From the NCBI GenBank assembly GCA_000231825.2, contig JH720307.1, positions 830,880 through 894,879 of the forward strand: a stretch of DNA of 64,000 nucleotides, written 5' to 3'. Under the pieces are notes generated by a model, which saw nothing but the letters and a program-made list of their open reading frames with translations, searched no databases and was not told where the DNA came from. Numbering within the stretch: the first letter of the stretch is position 1; the number at the start of each line of letters is the position of its first letter. Shown in pieces: positions 25,299-37,203 of this stretch. Source of the stretch: Tetrahymena elliotti 4EA. Lineage: Eukaryota; Ciliophora; Oligohymenophorea; Hymenostomatida; Tetrahymenidae. Position numbers and translations under genes: made by a program.

Positions 25299-25897
25299 TT
25301 TTATTCGATTATATCAAACAACTATTTCTTTAAACTATTAATTTAATGCTATTCTATCTTGTTTAATATGGCTCTGATCCAGAATACAAAAACTATAAAA
25401 TTTGCTTCTTTTTTCTATTTATTTTAGAAGGTAATTTAAAGTCTTTCTTTAATATTGTTTTTCTTTTTAAGTAAATAAAGATATTCTCTTAATTTGTACT
25501 TTATTTAAATTATGTAGATCCTATTAACTCAAAAACAAAAACAAAAGCACTATACATACAATAATACCAACAATTAATACAAGCATAAAAAGCAAGGCAA
25601 ATCATATAAACTGCAAGAATATTTAATATTCAATAAACTATTAACTCAATTTTTATATTTTTCTCATTCATTTATAATAATTTACTATCTCCCTCTTCTG
25701 TCTACAAAAATAAAATAAACATTAAGACGAAGCAGAAGCAAAGTGTTAAAATAAGTAAAATTTTGATAAAAATTTTAGAATATCTTAAATGAATATTATA
25801 AAAAAAATAATTTATAAAAATGCAATATAATTTTTTGAATAATTATTCTATTAATTATTTTGAATTAAATAATTTCATGTTCTTATTTTCAAAATAT
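25299..25897. other. Intergenic region upstream of DRG1
   Basis: A+T-rich spacer holding the DRG1 promoter and the DRC3 3' flank. No coding frame or RNA gene is seen. Confidence 0.5.
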
Positions 25898-28192
25898 TCA
25901 ATTTTCATGGTCAGACTCATCATCTCCTTATTTAAGCTTTTCATTAATTTCTGTTTGATATGCATCTATTTATGCAATAATTTAACTAATATTTTTTCTG
26001 TTGCGTTCGTACATTTTATTTTTTTGTTGTTTAGCATATTCGGCTAAATCTTTTTGTAACTCCATTTGAGCACTAAGAATCTTTATTTGTTTTAAAATTT
26101 ATCAGTTAAAATCTTTAAAAAAATAAAACAGTTAATTACAATTTTAGTGTGAGAGTCAATAAGGGTTTCTTTAATGTTACCAATCATTTAAGCTAATTAT
26201 TCTTTATTTTCAAGAAGCTTTTGAATAAAAATAGAATTTAACTCATATATTTTGTTTTATATTTATTTACACTGGCCTTTTCATCATCTTCTTCATTATT
26301 ATCTTCTTCAAGTTACTACTATTAAGTACTGTTATAATTTGCTTCTTCCTTATTTTTGATTACATTCAAGTTTGTATAGAATTTAACATTTTCTTCTTCT
26401 ATCTTCTTTTATCTAAAAAAAACAAAAATTATGAATTAGATAAGCATTTCCTCAAACAAAATTTACCCTAAGACTATTATTTCTTCTATATCTTTCCAAG
26501 CTGTTTCTTTCTTCTTTGTGTCATAATCTGTAAATATAGCTTCTAATTCTTCCACTAATTGAATTTCGATATCCATAAGCTTATTCTTAAGGCTTGTTGT
26601 TTTTTGAAGTAATGTTTTTAATCTTGTTTCTTCTTTTTTGGCATCTCCATTAGCAGCTTCTTTTTCCCAATTTCTAAATTCAACTTTCTTTTCATGTTCA
26701 AATTCCTTTAAAATTTGCAAAGTTTCTTTCTCATGAATAGCCTCTTATTCTTTGTAAGAAACTTCTGTTTTAGACATTTCTTACAAAATAAGTTAATGCT
26801 TTTAGATGACAGCTGCCTACATTTCAACAACATGGTCATTGATTTTTCCACAGTACCTTGATTGTTTAAAGTATTTTCAATTATAAATTTCAATATAAAA
26901 TTAATTTACTTTTCTATTTCTTCATTAATTTAGTTAGGCTTGATAATTTTAACTCTTTGCAAATCTTCTATTTTAAGGTATTCATCTTTTAAGTTATCAA
27001 GTATATCCATTCTTGCATCTTTTTTCTTCTTCAAGGTCTATCTATCCATTTCTTCCTTCTATTCTTGAGCTTACATTTATTAGTAGTAATCAGTAGTTGT
27101 GAAGTTGTAACTGTTACTAATTTATTCATCCTATCTAATAAGTTATCTATCTCCTTCATCAATAAAGACATAATCCAAGTACTTAAGGTTAGGAATAGCA
27201 CAAATGATGTGGTTCTAATATATAAGGTTTCATTTAAATTATCTTTCTTTTCATAAAAATTAATGCTTACTTTGTATTCATTTTCTTTATCCTTTGTGAA
27301 TGGATTTCCTGAAACATTTAACACTTGTAAACGTTTAAATTCAGGTCTATCATTAGTTCCTTCTTCACCTCTGGGTTTGTATCCAAAGTATAAAGTAATC
27401 TATTTATACAAAAATTTTTATATTTTCACTGTTGTAGAATTCATATGCTATGATTACTTCTTCATAAGATTTTAATCTATTATTTCCTATAGAAAATACA
27501 TTTAATTTTGTATTATTATGAAGACCCTCTATCTTTTCAATATAGTTATTGAACAAAGAAAGATCTGTTAGTTCTTTTAGTTTATCAAGTCCTTCAATTT
27601 TTTTGATGCAGTTAAATGATAAATCTGTTTGAGAAATAAATTATATTTTACACTTACCTAATTATTAATATTTGATTTTTACCTAACCATTTTAAATTTA
27701 CTAAATGATCAATATTTTCTATCTTTTCAATAATATTATTATCTAACTAAAGTTTTTCTAGTCTTTCCAAGCCTTGTAAGTGCTATACCTTAAGTATATC
27801 TAATTTTATTTAAAATAATTTAATGTTTCATAAATAAATTTCTAAGAAATAAATTTGATATTTGTTTTCAAATATGGTGCAATTAAATTAAGTTTACTTT
27901 TAAAAGAAAGTTGAAGCTATCTCAACTGCTAAAGAATGATATTTTCTGTAGTTATTTTATTATTTTCCTAATTAAATTGCTTCACTGCATCTCTTTTTTA
28001 AATAAGTAATTTTAAGATATGTTCTTCACTATTTTTGAAATTTTTGAGGAATAGGAAACAAATTAATTACAAAATGAGTTGCTCATTGATGACTCTAGGA
28101 TCAACAGAGTTTTTTCCTGCTTTTTTGTCTTTGCTTTAAACAGATTTTGTGACAATTGTACTTTATACGTAGTTGCTAATATAATTTGCCAT
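25898..28192 (-). CDS. DRC3: Nexin-dynein regulatory complex subunit 3 (LRRC48-like)
   Basis: Multi-exon gene, ATG 28192 to TGA 25898-25900, with around nine short introns. The order of motifs follows animal DRC3/LRRC48: SVDPRVINEQLI at the start; a leucine-rich-repeat block LSFKNILKV...LEKLQLDNNIIEKIE, LDLSFNCIKKIEGL, LTDLSLFNNYIEKIEGL; a capping stretch ICAIPNLKYLDYVFID; then a helical region with MDIEIQLVEELE and a C-terminal coil (AQMELQKDLAEYAKQQ) ending in acidic DDESDHEN. In axonemes DRC3 is part of the nexin link between outer doublets and helps regulate dynein. Several introns cut inside LRR units, which hid the gene from a simple ORF search. Exon borders in the central region are approximate, but every joined exon agreed in phase. 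Confidence 0.92.
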
Positions 28193-28657
28193 GATAATTG
28201 AGCTAGCTTAATAATAATGATATGATGTATTTTATTTAGCTTAATTTAATAATAAAATAAATGTTATTCGCAATAATGTTATTTATATTAATCTCTATTG
28301 GAAGTTTTAATTTTCACAAATTTTAAATTCATAAGTAAAAAATGCAATTCAAAATATCAAAATTATTTAGGTAATCACCATACAAAATACTATTTACATA
28401 AACTCAATTTAAAATAATAATTATATCATTTTATTTATTTATTGGGAAAATTAACATTTTATCTAAGCAAATTTAATTTATATCTCTAGAGTATCAATAA
28501 TTTGAAAGTTATTAATATAATTTATATTATTCTAACACAGGGAATTTAATTTATATTTAAGAGATGATTAATAGTTATTATTTTTATCCTAGCAAATTGG
28601 ATTGAGTGAGTCTTTTATTAATTTAAGCAAAATTTTTGTAAAATGAATATTTTAAAT
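28193..28657. other. Intergenic spacer
   Basis: Short A+T-rich region between the DRC3 start and the stop of the next minus-strand gene. It should contain the DRC3 promoter; no distinct element is visible. Confidence 0.5.
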
Positions 28658-31600
28658 TCATTTTTTAAAATATGCATCCACTTCTGGATGCATCTAAAAT
28701 CTTTATATAAATAGGAATTTTTATTTGTTAGAATTGGGTTTTGATCTATCTTCTTGAGGTTACAATTTCTTCTTTTCTTCTAGAGTTTATTACATTTTTT
28801 CTTAAGAGAAATTAATATTCATAATTGTCAAGTTATTGGGTTTATTAAAGTCAGCAACTCCTGAAAATGCAAATCTTCTTTTGTTTTACTTATATTTATC
28901 TCTTTCTCTTAAGCAGTGAATTTGGCTTAAAGCAAATATTAAATTATTTTAAAATTTACTGAGGATTTAAACTATTTTATGTTTCAATTTTTTATCATTA
29001 CTGTCTTCTACAAGCTTATAAAAATCAAAATTTAAGTATTTTAAAATTCTTTGGTCCTATGCAAGATAATTATCAAGATTTCTATTGATACTAAACTAAT
29101 TTATTCTAAATGGGAATTTTTAAGTGCTATTGATTGGCTTAAACGATTTTGCTGAAGTGTATTTTAATTAAGGTGGTAGTTAGAAAGCCATACGTTTGTA
29201 TTCAAGCATTCTTATATTTTGATTTGCCTATTATTTTATCTATAATTAAGCAAATCTATCTTCTGCATTATAAATTGCTATAAATCTTTTCTTTTCAGAC
29301 TCAAGTTTTTTCTTAGCATTAGGAGATAACTCTCTCATATATTACTCATAATCTTAGTTTTTTTTTTGAGAGCTAGTCTTTGGTATACTTATCTTAAACT
29401 CATCATCTGAAGAAGAGCATTCGTAGTCCTCTTCATAGTCAATACTATGAATTTTTGCAAAGAATTTCTTGTAGCTAACTGCCATCTTTTAAATATATTC
29501 CTCTGTATTAAGTTTCTTGAGTTTTTCAACTATTTTTTTAGAATTAAGACTTTTTACATCAGACTCTGCAGGTTCATTATCATTTTATATCATTTTTTCA
29601 TGATAAAATTTTGCTGTTTCTAAATCACCTAAAAGATAATGTGTCATTCCAATTAAATCATATGCTTAAAGTTCAGCATCTGTATCCCCCAAGTACCATG
29701 CACATTCAAGATATTTACCAAAGTATACCAATGACATATTATAAAGCTTAAGATTAGAAAAGCACTAACCAATACTTTTATATGATTTCATTCTGTACCT
29801 CTGCATTAGAGGAGATATTGACATATTTTTGCACTACTTATATAGCCTTAAGGCTTTACCAAAATTACAAATAGCCTTACAGTATTTTGCATATATCATA
29901 ACAGTCTCTATCTAAATAACAAGATTTGCTTATGTACTTTTCATTATAGTTATTGCTTATTAAGAAAGAATCTTATCAATTTCTTCTCTTTCATTGATGT
30001 GATTTGGTATCTTTTCAAGGAAATCTAAAGATATAAATATACATTAAATTGTATTTTCAACAGTATCTATTACTCTTGATTAGTTTTTTTCCTTCTCTAC
30101 ATGTTCTATTATAGTGTAAGCCAATTGATAATTTTAGATAGCTTCATATAACTAATCCTAAATTTGCTTTATCTTATCATTAAAAGTTCCATAAATATCA
30201 TGTACATCGCACCCCTCTTCCTACTTTAAATTAATGAGACCATTTTTATGAGATTGATATTTAGAATTATTGTGCTTATTTCCTTATCTATCACTGTCAG
30301 AGCTGCTTTCACCACTTTATTTATTACTTTCTAAATTCTTTTTTACTAAATCTACAACTTTCTTTTTTATTTTAACTAAATTGACAAATGTTTTAAAATT
30401 TATATTCATTTTTTATTTTTTCTCAGCATCATCTTAGAGTTCTTACTAATTTTCAATCTAAATGCTTTCTGTTCCTTTGCTTGAAAATTTTCTTGTTATC
30501 TACTTATCGCTTTATGCCTTTTTAAATTATTCTTTATCTTCGAAAAATTCTTAAATTGGTGATTTCATATTTCCTATTTGAAGATTTCTTTAACTTAATT
30601 TACTTCCAATCTTTGTGTTAGATTTTTTATTCATGTCTTTAGTAGCTGCTGCTGTAGAAGATGTAGAAGAAAAGGGGTTTATTTTTGAGCTAACATTTTT
30701 ATAAGAAGGGTTTTATTCTGAATATTTATCCTAACTCTTAAATTATTTAGTTGAAATTGTATTTCTAAAATTTATTTAGTTTTTCTGTTCATTCTTGGTA
30801 GAATTTATATTTTAATCTGAAGTATTTAGATAATTGTCTTTTTTAATGTAATCATTACTTAAATCTTTTAACAAATTTTTAAAATTATTAGTTGTATTGT
30901 TAAATTGTTATTCAACTTTTACAGAGCTGAAATAAGGAACTTAGTGTTTAGTTGAATCTTAAAAAATATTTTATTTAGCTGTTTTTGGTACAGGTGACTC
31001 AATCCTCTAAGGCTATTAATCAGGTTACATGGATTAAAGTTACTCTTTTTTATTTGATTAACTATTAGTACTGCCTAAGTGTTATCCATAATTAAATGTG
31101 ATACTTCCATTTTAGGATCTAGATTAAAATAATTATTTTGGTTAAGTGAATGCAGTTGATTTAGTTAAAATTTCTTATAATTTTTCTTTTTCAACACTTA
31201 ATTTTTATTAATTTCTTCTGGTAGTTTATTAAGATTGTGGAAGTAATCTCTTTGGCAATATCTCATTTTAGCCGCTTGTGCGATAGTCCATTGAGACAAT
31301 CTTTTTGTGATGAGTCTTTTTTTTTTATTATTACAAAATCTATGCTTCTATTTAGGTATCTTCATCAATATTATTAGAAAATTAGGTTTCACTCTTAAAA
31401 ATTTAAAAGTAAGCACCAGAAGATTAATTAGCTTTATTTTTGTATGTATTCTGCATGTTAATTAAGCTTTCATCGTTTAAGCTGATTTAAGAAGAATTTT
31501 TTAGCATACCTCTTCCCAATCCTTCTTTGGAATTATTCTTTCTGATAATAAAGAACTTATCTCTCCCATTTTAACTACTGTAAGATATATCAGTATTTTT

Positions 31601-31774
31601 AGTGTTATTCATAGAGCCCTTTGAGGCTAATTTTCCCTTCATAGGAGATTTAGAATTATTCGCATTAGATATATTGTCTTATTCAACTAGAGAATTTTAA
31701 CTTCCTTATTGGTATGACTAGAAAATTTGAGAACGGCTAAAATTGCCTCTTCTTAGTAATTCACTTATCTCCAT
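28658..31774 (-). CDS. Ciliate TPR-like protein with low-complexity N-terminus
   Basis: Uninterrupted frame of 3117 nt, 1038 residues, TGA at 28658-28660. The N-terminal half is Ser/Asn/Gln rich and basic, without globular signals except a poly-Ser/Thr-Ala patch. From about 30250 downward it becomes helical with TPR-like pairs, for example YFGKYLECAWYLGDTDAELQ followed by AYDLIGMTHYLLGDLETAKF (aromatic and Gly/Ala spacing of TPR helices). An acidic ECSSSDDEF stretch and a conserved-looking charged C-terminal region follow. Proteins with this arrangement are numerous in ciliates, but their functions are mostly unknown; TPR repeats suggest a protein-binding scaffold. A strong DNA hairpin lies at the very end of the frame (28672-28693). 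Confidence 0.82.
28672..28693. repeat. Perfect inverted repeat near the stop codon of the TPR-like gene
   Basis: Arms ATGCATCCA and TGGATGCAT form a 9-bp stem around the loop CTTC. It lies just inside the 3' end of the coding frame, encoding HPEVDA-like residues, 12 bases before the stop. In such an A+T-rich context this is the strongest small hairpin I noticed. Confidence 0.6.
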
Positions 31775-33395
31775 TTTTAGTAAGTTATAGTAAATTAATA
31801 AAAATAATTTATTGAATAGATATACTTCTATTAATATTAGAAGCAAAAAAACAAAATTGATTGATTATTATTAAATTTTAATTTCATAAAATACAATAGT
31901 TAATCTTCGTAAATCAAAGACTATTGATTTTAACTCTTTTATTTATTTGTTTCAATTAATACTAATACAAAAATTATTTTGCTGAATTAAAATAATCCTT
32001 GTTTACTTTTTTTAGTATGTGATTTAAAGAGTAATAATAATATATTGCATTAGATTCTAAACCATAAACAATATGAAATAATTAATAAGCATGTTACTGA
32101 CTTTATTATTAATAAATGATAAATATTTATTACCTCTTAATCATACTTAATCATGAATATTACTAATCTGAATGTCGATTTATATCAACTAATTTATATT
32201 TTAGTAACTAAAATCTTATCATTTTTGTACAATATTAGAGAAAATTAAAAAATTTTGGTTATTTAAATCTAAAAAAAAAATAAGCACCAAAAACCAGGTG
32301 AGAAAAAAAAGTAAAACAACAAATAAATAAAACAAACCAAATTTAAAATTGAAAAAAAAATATTTCTTTAAAATTTTTTATTTTTCAATCTTGCTAAAAT
32401 CATGTTTATTATTTGAAGAAAAAACAAAATATTTTAATTATTTATAAAATTTTTTTTCATCTTATTATTAAAATAAAATTAAAACATGCAGTAACAAATA
32501 CTAACTTATTGCTAATTATAATTTAAATTTTTAAAAATTTAGAAGCTTAAAAGTTTTTATTTGTCAAAGTTTCTATAAAATAATAGACATATTAGTACAT
32601 CATTTTTAGGTTATTTTTTTAAAATTTATTGTAAAGAAATTTGAAGTTAACTCCTAATCATAACATTCAAAATTGCTCTACCAATGAAATTTAAAGATGG
32701 ATGGCTCTCTCAAGTGAAATTCTAAATAAATAAATTATTATCAAAGGAAATATGCTGATTGGGGCTTCTGAGTAATCTCTTGTATTATAAATTGCTTTTT
32801 CCCTAAAATAGTTTTTTAACTCAACTAGTTAATTTTTTGTTCCTTCCTTAATTATCAGCAAATACAGTCTCAAAATCTCTTGTTAAATTTAGTAAGCTCA
32901 TACAAGCAATCAACAGTAAATTATGCTAAAATTCATAAACTATTTTCTTCTCTTTGTTACCCTAACAATACTCTATGTAATAATGTGATCGGTTTATTGA
33001 TATTGAAACTACTTAAAACATATTTATAATATTAAGAAAATATTTTAATTATATTTAAATATTAGAACTTGTTATTTTTGAATTCAAAAAAAGAAACAAA
33101 AATTTGATTAATTTATAAATTTTATAAATTACTAGCTTGTTAACATAAATAAAGTTAATTTAATAAAAACAAAATTTACTGTAAATTGTTTAAAATTTTA
33201 GAATTTATCAAATTTTCTCAATTTAGAAATTTGTAAAAATTTTTAATTTCAAAAAACACACTAATAATTTGATATTTAAAATGAGATATAAATTTTTGTC
33301 TTAATGATTTAGTGATAATTGTTTTAAATAATATAGTTCTCAAAAATATAAAATTGTTCATGTTAAACGAAAAACAATTATTTTAGATAAAATAT
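31775..33395. other. Divergent intergenic region with a relic-like ORF
   Basis: A 1.6-kb region between the start of the TPR-like gene (minus) and the first RING-like gene (plus). Most is extremely A+T rich. The segment 32640-33010 is richer in G+C and contains the ORF described at 32821-33021. Confidence 0.45.
32821..33021 (-). pseudogene. ORF fragment resembling the RIH region of IP3-receptor-like channels
   Basis: A 66-residue frame from ATG 33021 to TGA 32821-32823 contains YIEYCQGNKEKKIVYEF and then a hydrophobic helix. The family has the motif EYCQGPCxENQ in its RIH-associated region, followed by leucine-rich helices. After the TGA the same frame continues coding-like for about 50 codons before another TGA, which suggests a decayed copy or an unrecognised intron. 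Animal-type IP3 receptors exceed 2500 residues, so this would be a small remnant. The match rests on one short motif only. Confidence 0.28.
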
Positions 33396-33989
33396 ATGAG
33401 TTAAGGTTAATTAGAAGGATCTTTTTAGTAGTAAAATAATGAAATTAAATAACTTAATAATAATGACAGTAAAATTAAAACTAAAGGGATCAATAATATA
33501 TTTAGTATAGAAATAGATAAAATAGTAGATTAAACTCCAGAAATAATTGATTGTTGCTGCAACTTATGTTTAAAAATTTGTTCTTAAATGCTTGAGTGCT
33601 TTAATTGTTTAACTATGTATTGCTATAATTGCTCTCTTCTACTATAAGAAGCAAGTAAAAATTGCTTTTACTGCAAAAAGGATCTTAAATTATAAAATAT
33701 TATTAAAAATTTAAATACTTTAATAAATGACTCAAAGTATTACTGTTCTTATTACTTAAATGGTTGTAGGGAAATATCATCTCTTGATACCCTTTAAATC
33801 CATGAAAAAAACTGTGTCTTTAAAAATTAAATAATAAATGATACTGAAGTAAAAAAACCAGAATAATCTCCTAAAAAAATAAAGTAGCAGAATAAAGCTA
33901 AGATAATCTTAAAAGAAATTTAAAAACCTACTAGAATATAGCCATAAAGAAACAAAAGAAAAAAATTCTTTTTCTATGATGATATTTGA
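33396..33989 (+). CDS. Short RING/TRAF-type zinc-finger protein
   Basis: Intronless frame of 594 nt, 197 residues. After a Gln/Asn-rich leader, a Cys-rich block begins near residue 58: CCCNLCLKIC, then LECFNCLTMYCYNCS and CFYCKK, spaced like a degenerate RING lacking an obvious His ligand. A second block, YYCSYYLNGCREI ... IHEKNC, has the C-x6-C-x(n)-H-x3-C spacing of a TRAF-type zinc finger. The tail is strongly basic. It matches the N-terminal part of the gene at 35027 block by block (LECxxCxTxxCxxC; YCxYYxxGC), so the two are paralogues. The extra leading Cys residues make exact RING assignment uncertain. Probably an E3 ligase-like or adaptor protein. Confidence 0.75.
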
Positions 33990-35026
33990 TTTAAAAATTG
34001 ATAAAGATATCTGAATAAAATTGAGGCCAATCAAAACAAAAATTTATTTTGCTTCTTCGTCTATGATAAAATTTCTTTGGATATATTTAAATTGCATTTA
34101 ATATTTTTTTGAGTAAATTAACATCATTTGTAACTTCCTTTATGAAATTTGAATTAAATAAAAAATTTTTAATTGATTAAAATGCAATTATTTTTTTAAA
34201 CTTTCTAAAAAATAAAAGAATAAATTTAAAATAAAAATAGATTTTTTATGTTTCTATTTTTCTTTTACTAAAAAAATTTATCTTGAAAAATATATTTTTT
34301 TTAATCTTTAACAATTTTATTCTTTTAATTTTTTTGTCGGTTTAAATCAATAGTATTTATTTTTGATTGAAAGGTTATTTATATTTGAAAGAATGTATTT
34401 ATTTCTCATAAAAATTAATTAGTTTTGAATTTGATATTAAATTAAATGCAAAATAGATAAAATGTTTGAAAAAAATATTATCCTCTATTGCAATATTCTA
34501 AAGTTATTTTTTATTTAATTAAAGATTATTATTATTTGAGGTAATTGTAAAGTTTATTTTTGCACGCTAGTTAAATAATTTTGTCTTTAAGATATTTAAG
34601 ATATGGAACATCTCTTATTTTTTCTATGTGTTTTTCATTTAGAAAGAATATTTTTTGAATTATTTACATTTAGAAAGAATATTTTTTGAATTAGATTAAT
34701 TTATTTATTTTTTTGATTAAGAAAGAAATATGTTTTATTTTTGGTTGAGCTAAGTATTTTTGCATAAATTTAGATTCTATTTTCTATTTATTTTTATCTA
34801 TTTTAAATAAAATTTTTTTTTTTTTGACAGACAAGATAATTAGATATTCTAATATTTTTGGTAAATCAATAGTCTACAAGATATCTTTGATCACATTAGT
34901 TCTTATCAATGTTATTTATTTTTTCTGGTGGTTTAGAATAGATAAGATAATTAGATATTTTATAATAGCATCAGAATTTTTCTAAAAAGAATTTAATAAA
35001 AAGATAAAAAAATTGCATCAAAAAAT
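33990..35026. other. Intergenic spacer with short direct repeats
   Basis: About 1 kb of extremely A+T-rich DNA between the two zinc-finger paralogues. It contains a 27-bp direct repeat (34636-34693) and two copies of a segment including AAGATAATTAGATATT (near 34832 and 34943). No coding frame is seen. Confidence 0.55.
34636..34693. repeat. Tandem 27-bp direct repeat
   Basis: Two identical copies of a 27-bp unit starting CATTTAGAAAGAATATTTTT occur at 34636-34662 and 34667-34693, with a 31-bp period. Probably a local duplication in noncoding spacer. Confidence 0.8.
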
Positions 35027-36514
35027 ATGAATTAGGAACTAGAAGAAAAATCTAATTTTTACTATTTCAACTCTGACAGAATATGCAGTGTTGTTGATAA
35101 TAAAAATGAAACTACCACAGAAGAAGATAAATTTTAGGATTATCAGTGCCATGTTTGCTATGATATATCTTTAGACATATTAGAATGCAAGTCATGTGAA
35201 ACAATTTTCTGCAATAGATGCATTAACCAAATTAAGCAAAAGAAAAAAGACTAAATATGTACTTGCCCAAATAACTGTTCAGTATGGGTTTTAAATAAGC
35301 CTCATAGATCAATTAGAAATTTCATAGAAAACATAGAGTTTTATTGTAAGTATTATCAACTTGGATGCAGATAGAAATTAAAATTGAATAATGTCTTTCA
35401 ACATGAAAGTGTTGATTGTGATTTCATTATTATCTAATGCAAAAATAAAGGATGCTAGATACAAGTTCCACTTAAAACTTATTAATAACATATAGATAAG
35501 GAGTGCTAATTTAGAAAAATTAAATGCGATAGGTGTGATTTTGATTATGTTTTATGTGAATAGCAAAATCATGACTGTATACAAAGTCTTAAAAAAGAAA
35601 TTGCTTCCCTAAAATTACAGATCTCTACTATGTACACAAAGGAACAATTAGACAAACTCTTTCAAGATTTCGTTGAGTAGAGTGAAAGCTAAACTGCATT
35701 AGAAAATTAATAAAATCAAAATGTCAATAAAGAGTATAATTACCCTTCAGAAGAAGAAATAAATTAGTAAATAGAAAAGAAAAATAAGGAATAAGAAGAG
35801 AAAGAATTACAAAATGGGGAACAAGACGAAGAATCAAAACAAAATTTTGAGAGCAAAGAATAAAATGAAAATCAAGAAGAAAGTTTGAAAAAGATTTTTG
35901 AGTCAGGAATTCAGATGATAAGAAATAAATATGAAAATTAAATTAAATAATCTTCAATTTAATCTTAATTGCAAAATTATCAATAATCTTAGATTAACAA
36001 CATTCCTGTTTATCCACCTGCATAATATCCTCCCTCTTAATCTTAAGTATATCCACCTCAATAATATCCTCCTATTTAATCTTAAGTATAATATCCTCCT
36101 CCACCAAGCTACTCATCAACTTTTAATAGCTATCCACCAATATTTTATCCTTAAAATTATAGTGATAACAACAGCAATTTTTACCCACCTACTAGTTAAT
36201 ACAACCCTACATAAAGCACTTACTAAAATGATATTAATACTAACTTAAATAATTAATTTGCAAAGAGCTATGCTTCTCCATCTGACTACTATAATTAATC
36301 AAATTAAAATCTAGATATATTCTCACCAGTAAATAATTATACAGCTTAGTAAGATTAGATTGCAAATAAAAAATTATGTGATCATGAGGAATTATAATGG
36401 GTTTCATCAGGTACCCCTATTAATAAACAATGCAGCTGTGGAAAATTGGTAACTCACAATTACTACTATTGCAAAACCTGTGATAAATATACTTGTGTAG
36501 AATGTTCAAGTTGA
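35027..36514 (+). CDS. RING/TRAF-type zinc-finger protein with YPP repeats
   Basis: Intronless frame of 1488 nt, 495 residues. Residues ~42-90 form a RING-like cluster: CHVCYDIS, LECKSCETIFCNRCI, CTCPNNC. TRAF-type fingers follow (FYCKYYQLGCRQ ... HESVDCDF; CKNKGCQ ... HIDKEC), then CDRCDF. A coil and a Glu/Gln/Lys-rich stretch lead to a proline region of repeated YPP units (YPPAQYPPSQSQVYPPQQYP), which stem from a tandem DNA duplication at about 36007-36110. The C-terminus carries a further Cys cluster (CDHEE ... CSCGKL ... YYCKTCDKYTCVECSS). RING plus TRAF fingers suggest a ubiquitin ligase; YPP repeats often bind WW or EVH1-like partners. Substrates are unknown. The shorter paralogue lies 1 kb upstream in the same orientation. 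Confidence 0.85.
36007..36110. repeat. Imperfect tandem repeat encoding YPP units
   Basis: Units of about 50 bp containing TATCCACCT..AATATCCTCC and TCTTAATCTTAAGTAT recur two to three times inside the zinc-finger gene. They keep frame and multiply the YPPxQYPP motif. Confidence 0.65.
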
Positions 36515-37203
36515 GTATAAATTTGAAAAGAAATAAAAAAATTAGTGTAATTGTATTTTTGTTATATTTTATATTGTATCTCTGACTCGATTTCAAAGAA
36601 ACTTCATTTTTTTAACAATATTCTAATGTAAAATTTAGAACTTAACTTTGAAAAGAAAGAAAAACAAAGTCAATCAAATAAAACTAATTTATGTAATAAA
36701 ATTTTTCAGAAAATCAAAAATTACTATTTCTCATTGTAAGCTTTTCCAAAAGTCTTACAAATTTGCCAACTACTTTAGAATCTGAAAGATGAAAATAAGT
36801 AATTCAAAGAATTTTCTCTTTCATTTGAATTGATATGATTAAACATAGTTTGAATGTTTTTGGAGCTTAAATGTTCAAAATTTGAAAAAATCTAGCTTGA
36901 TATTTTCTCAAATGAAATTATGAGAAAAAAAAATGGAGAAAAAAATTGTCTAAATAATTTATTTTACTTTATTTTTTTAATTAACCATAAAAAAAGAAAA
37001 AGAAAAATAATTTAAATTTTGTAAATTTGTTGAAAAACTTAAAATAAATAAAAACCACCATTTTAAGTATTTTTTAATTTTGTGTCTATTTTTAAATTCT
37101 TAATTAAAAAAGATTTGTTAAATTCCGCTAAATTATTTATTATTATTATTCATAATCAAACAATTTTATTAATATATAATAATATTATTTGATTGGTTTA
37201 AAA
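36515..37203. other. Intergenic spacer
   Basis: A+T-rich region between two genes in the same direction, containing the zinc-finger gene's 3' end and the XPD promoter. No coding frame or RNA gene is seen. Confidence 0.5.

Noticed and set aside
25820..26047. Plus-strand hydrophobic frame at the end of DRC3
   Set aside because: It is the complement of the charged C-terminal coil of DRC3 and its 3' flank.
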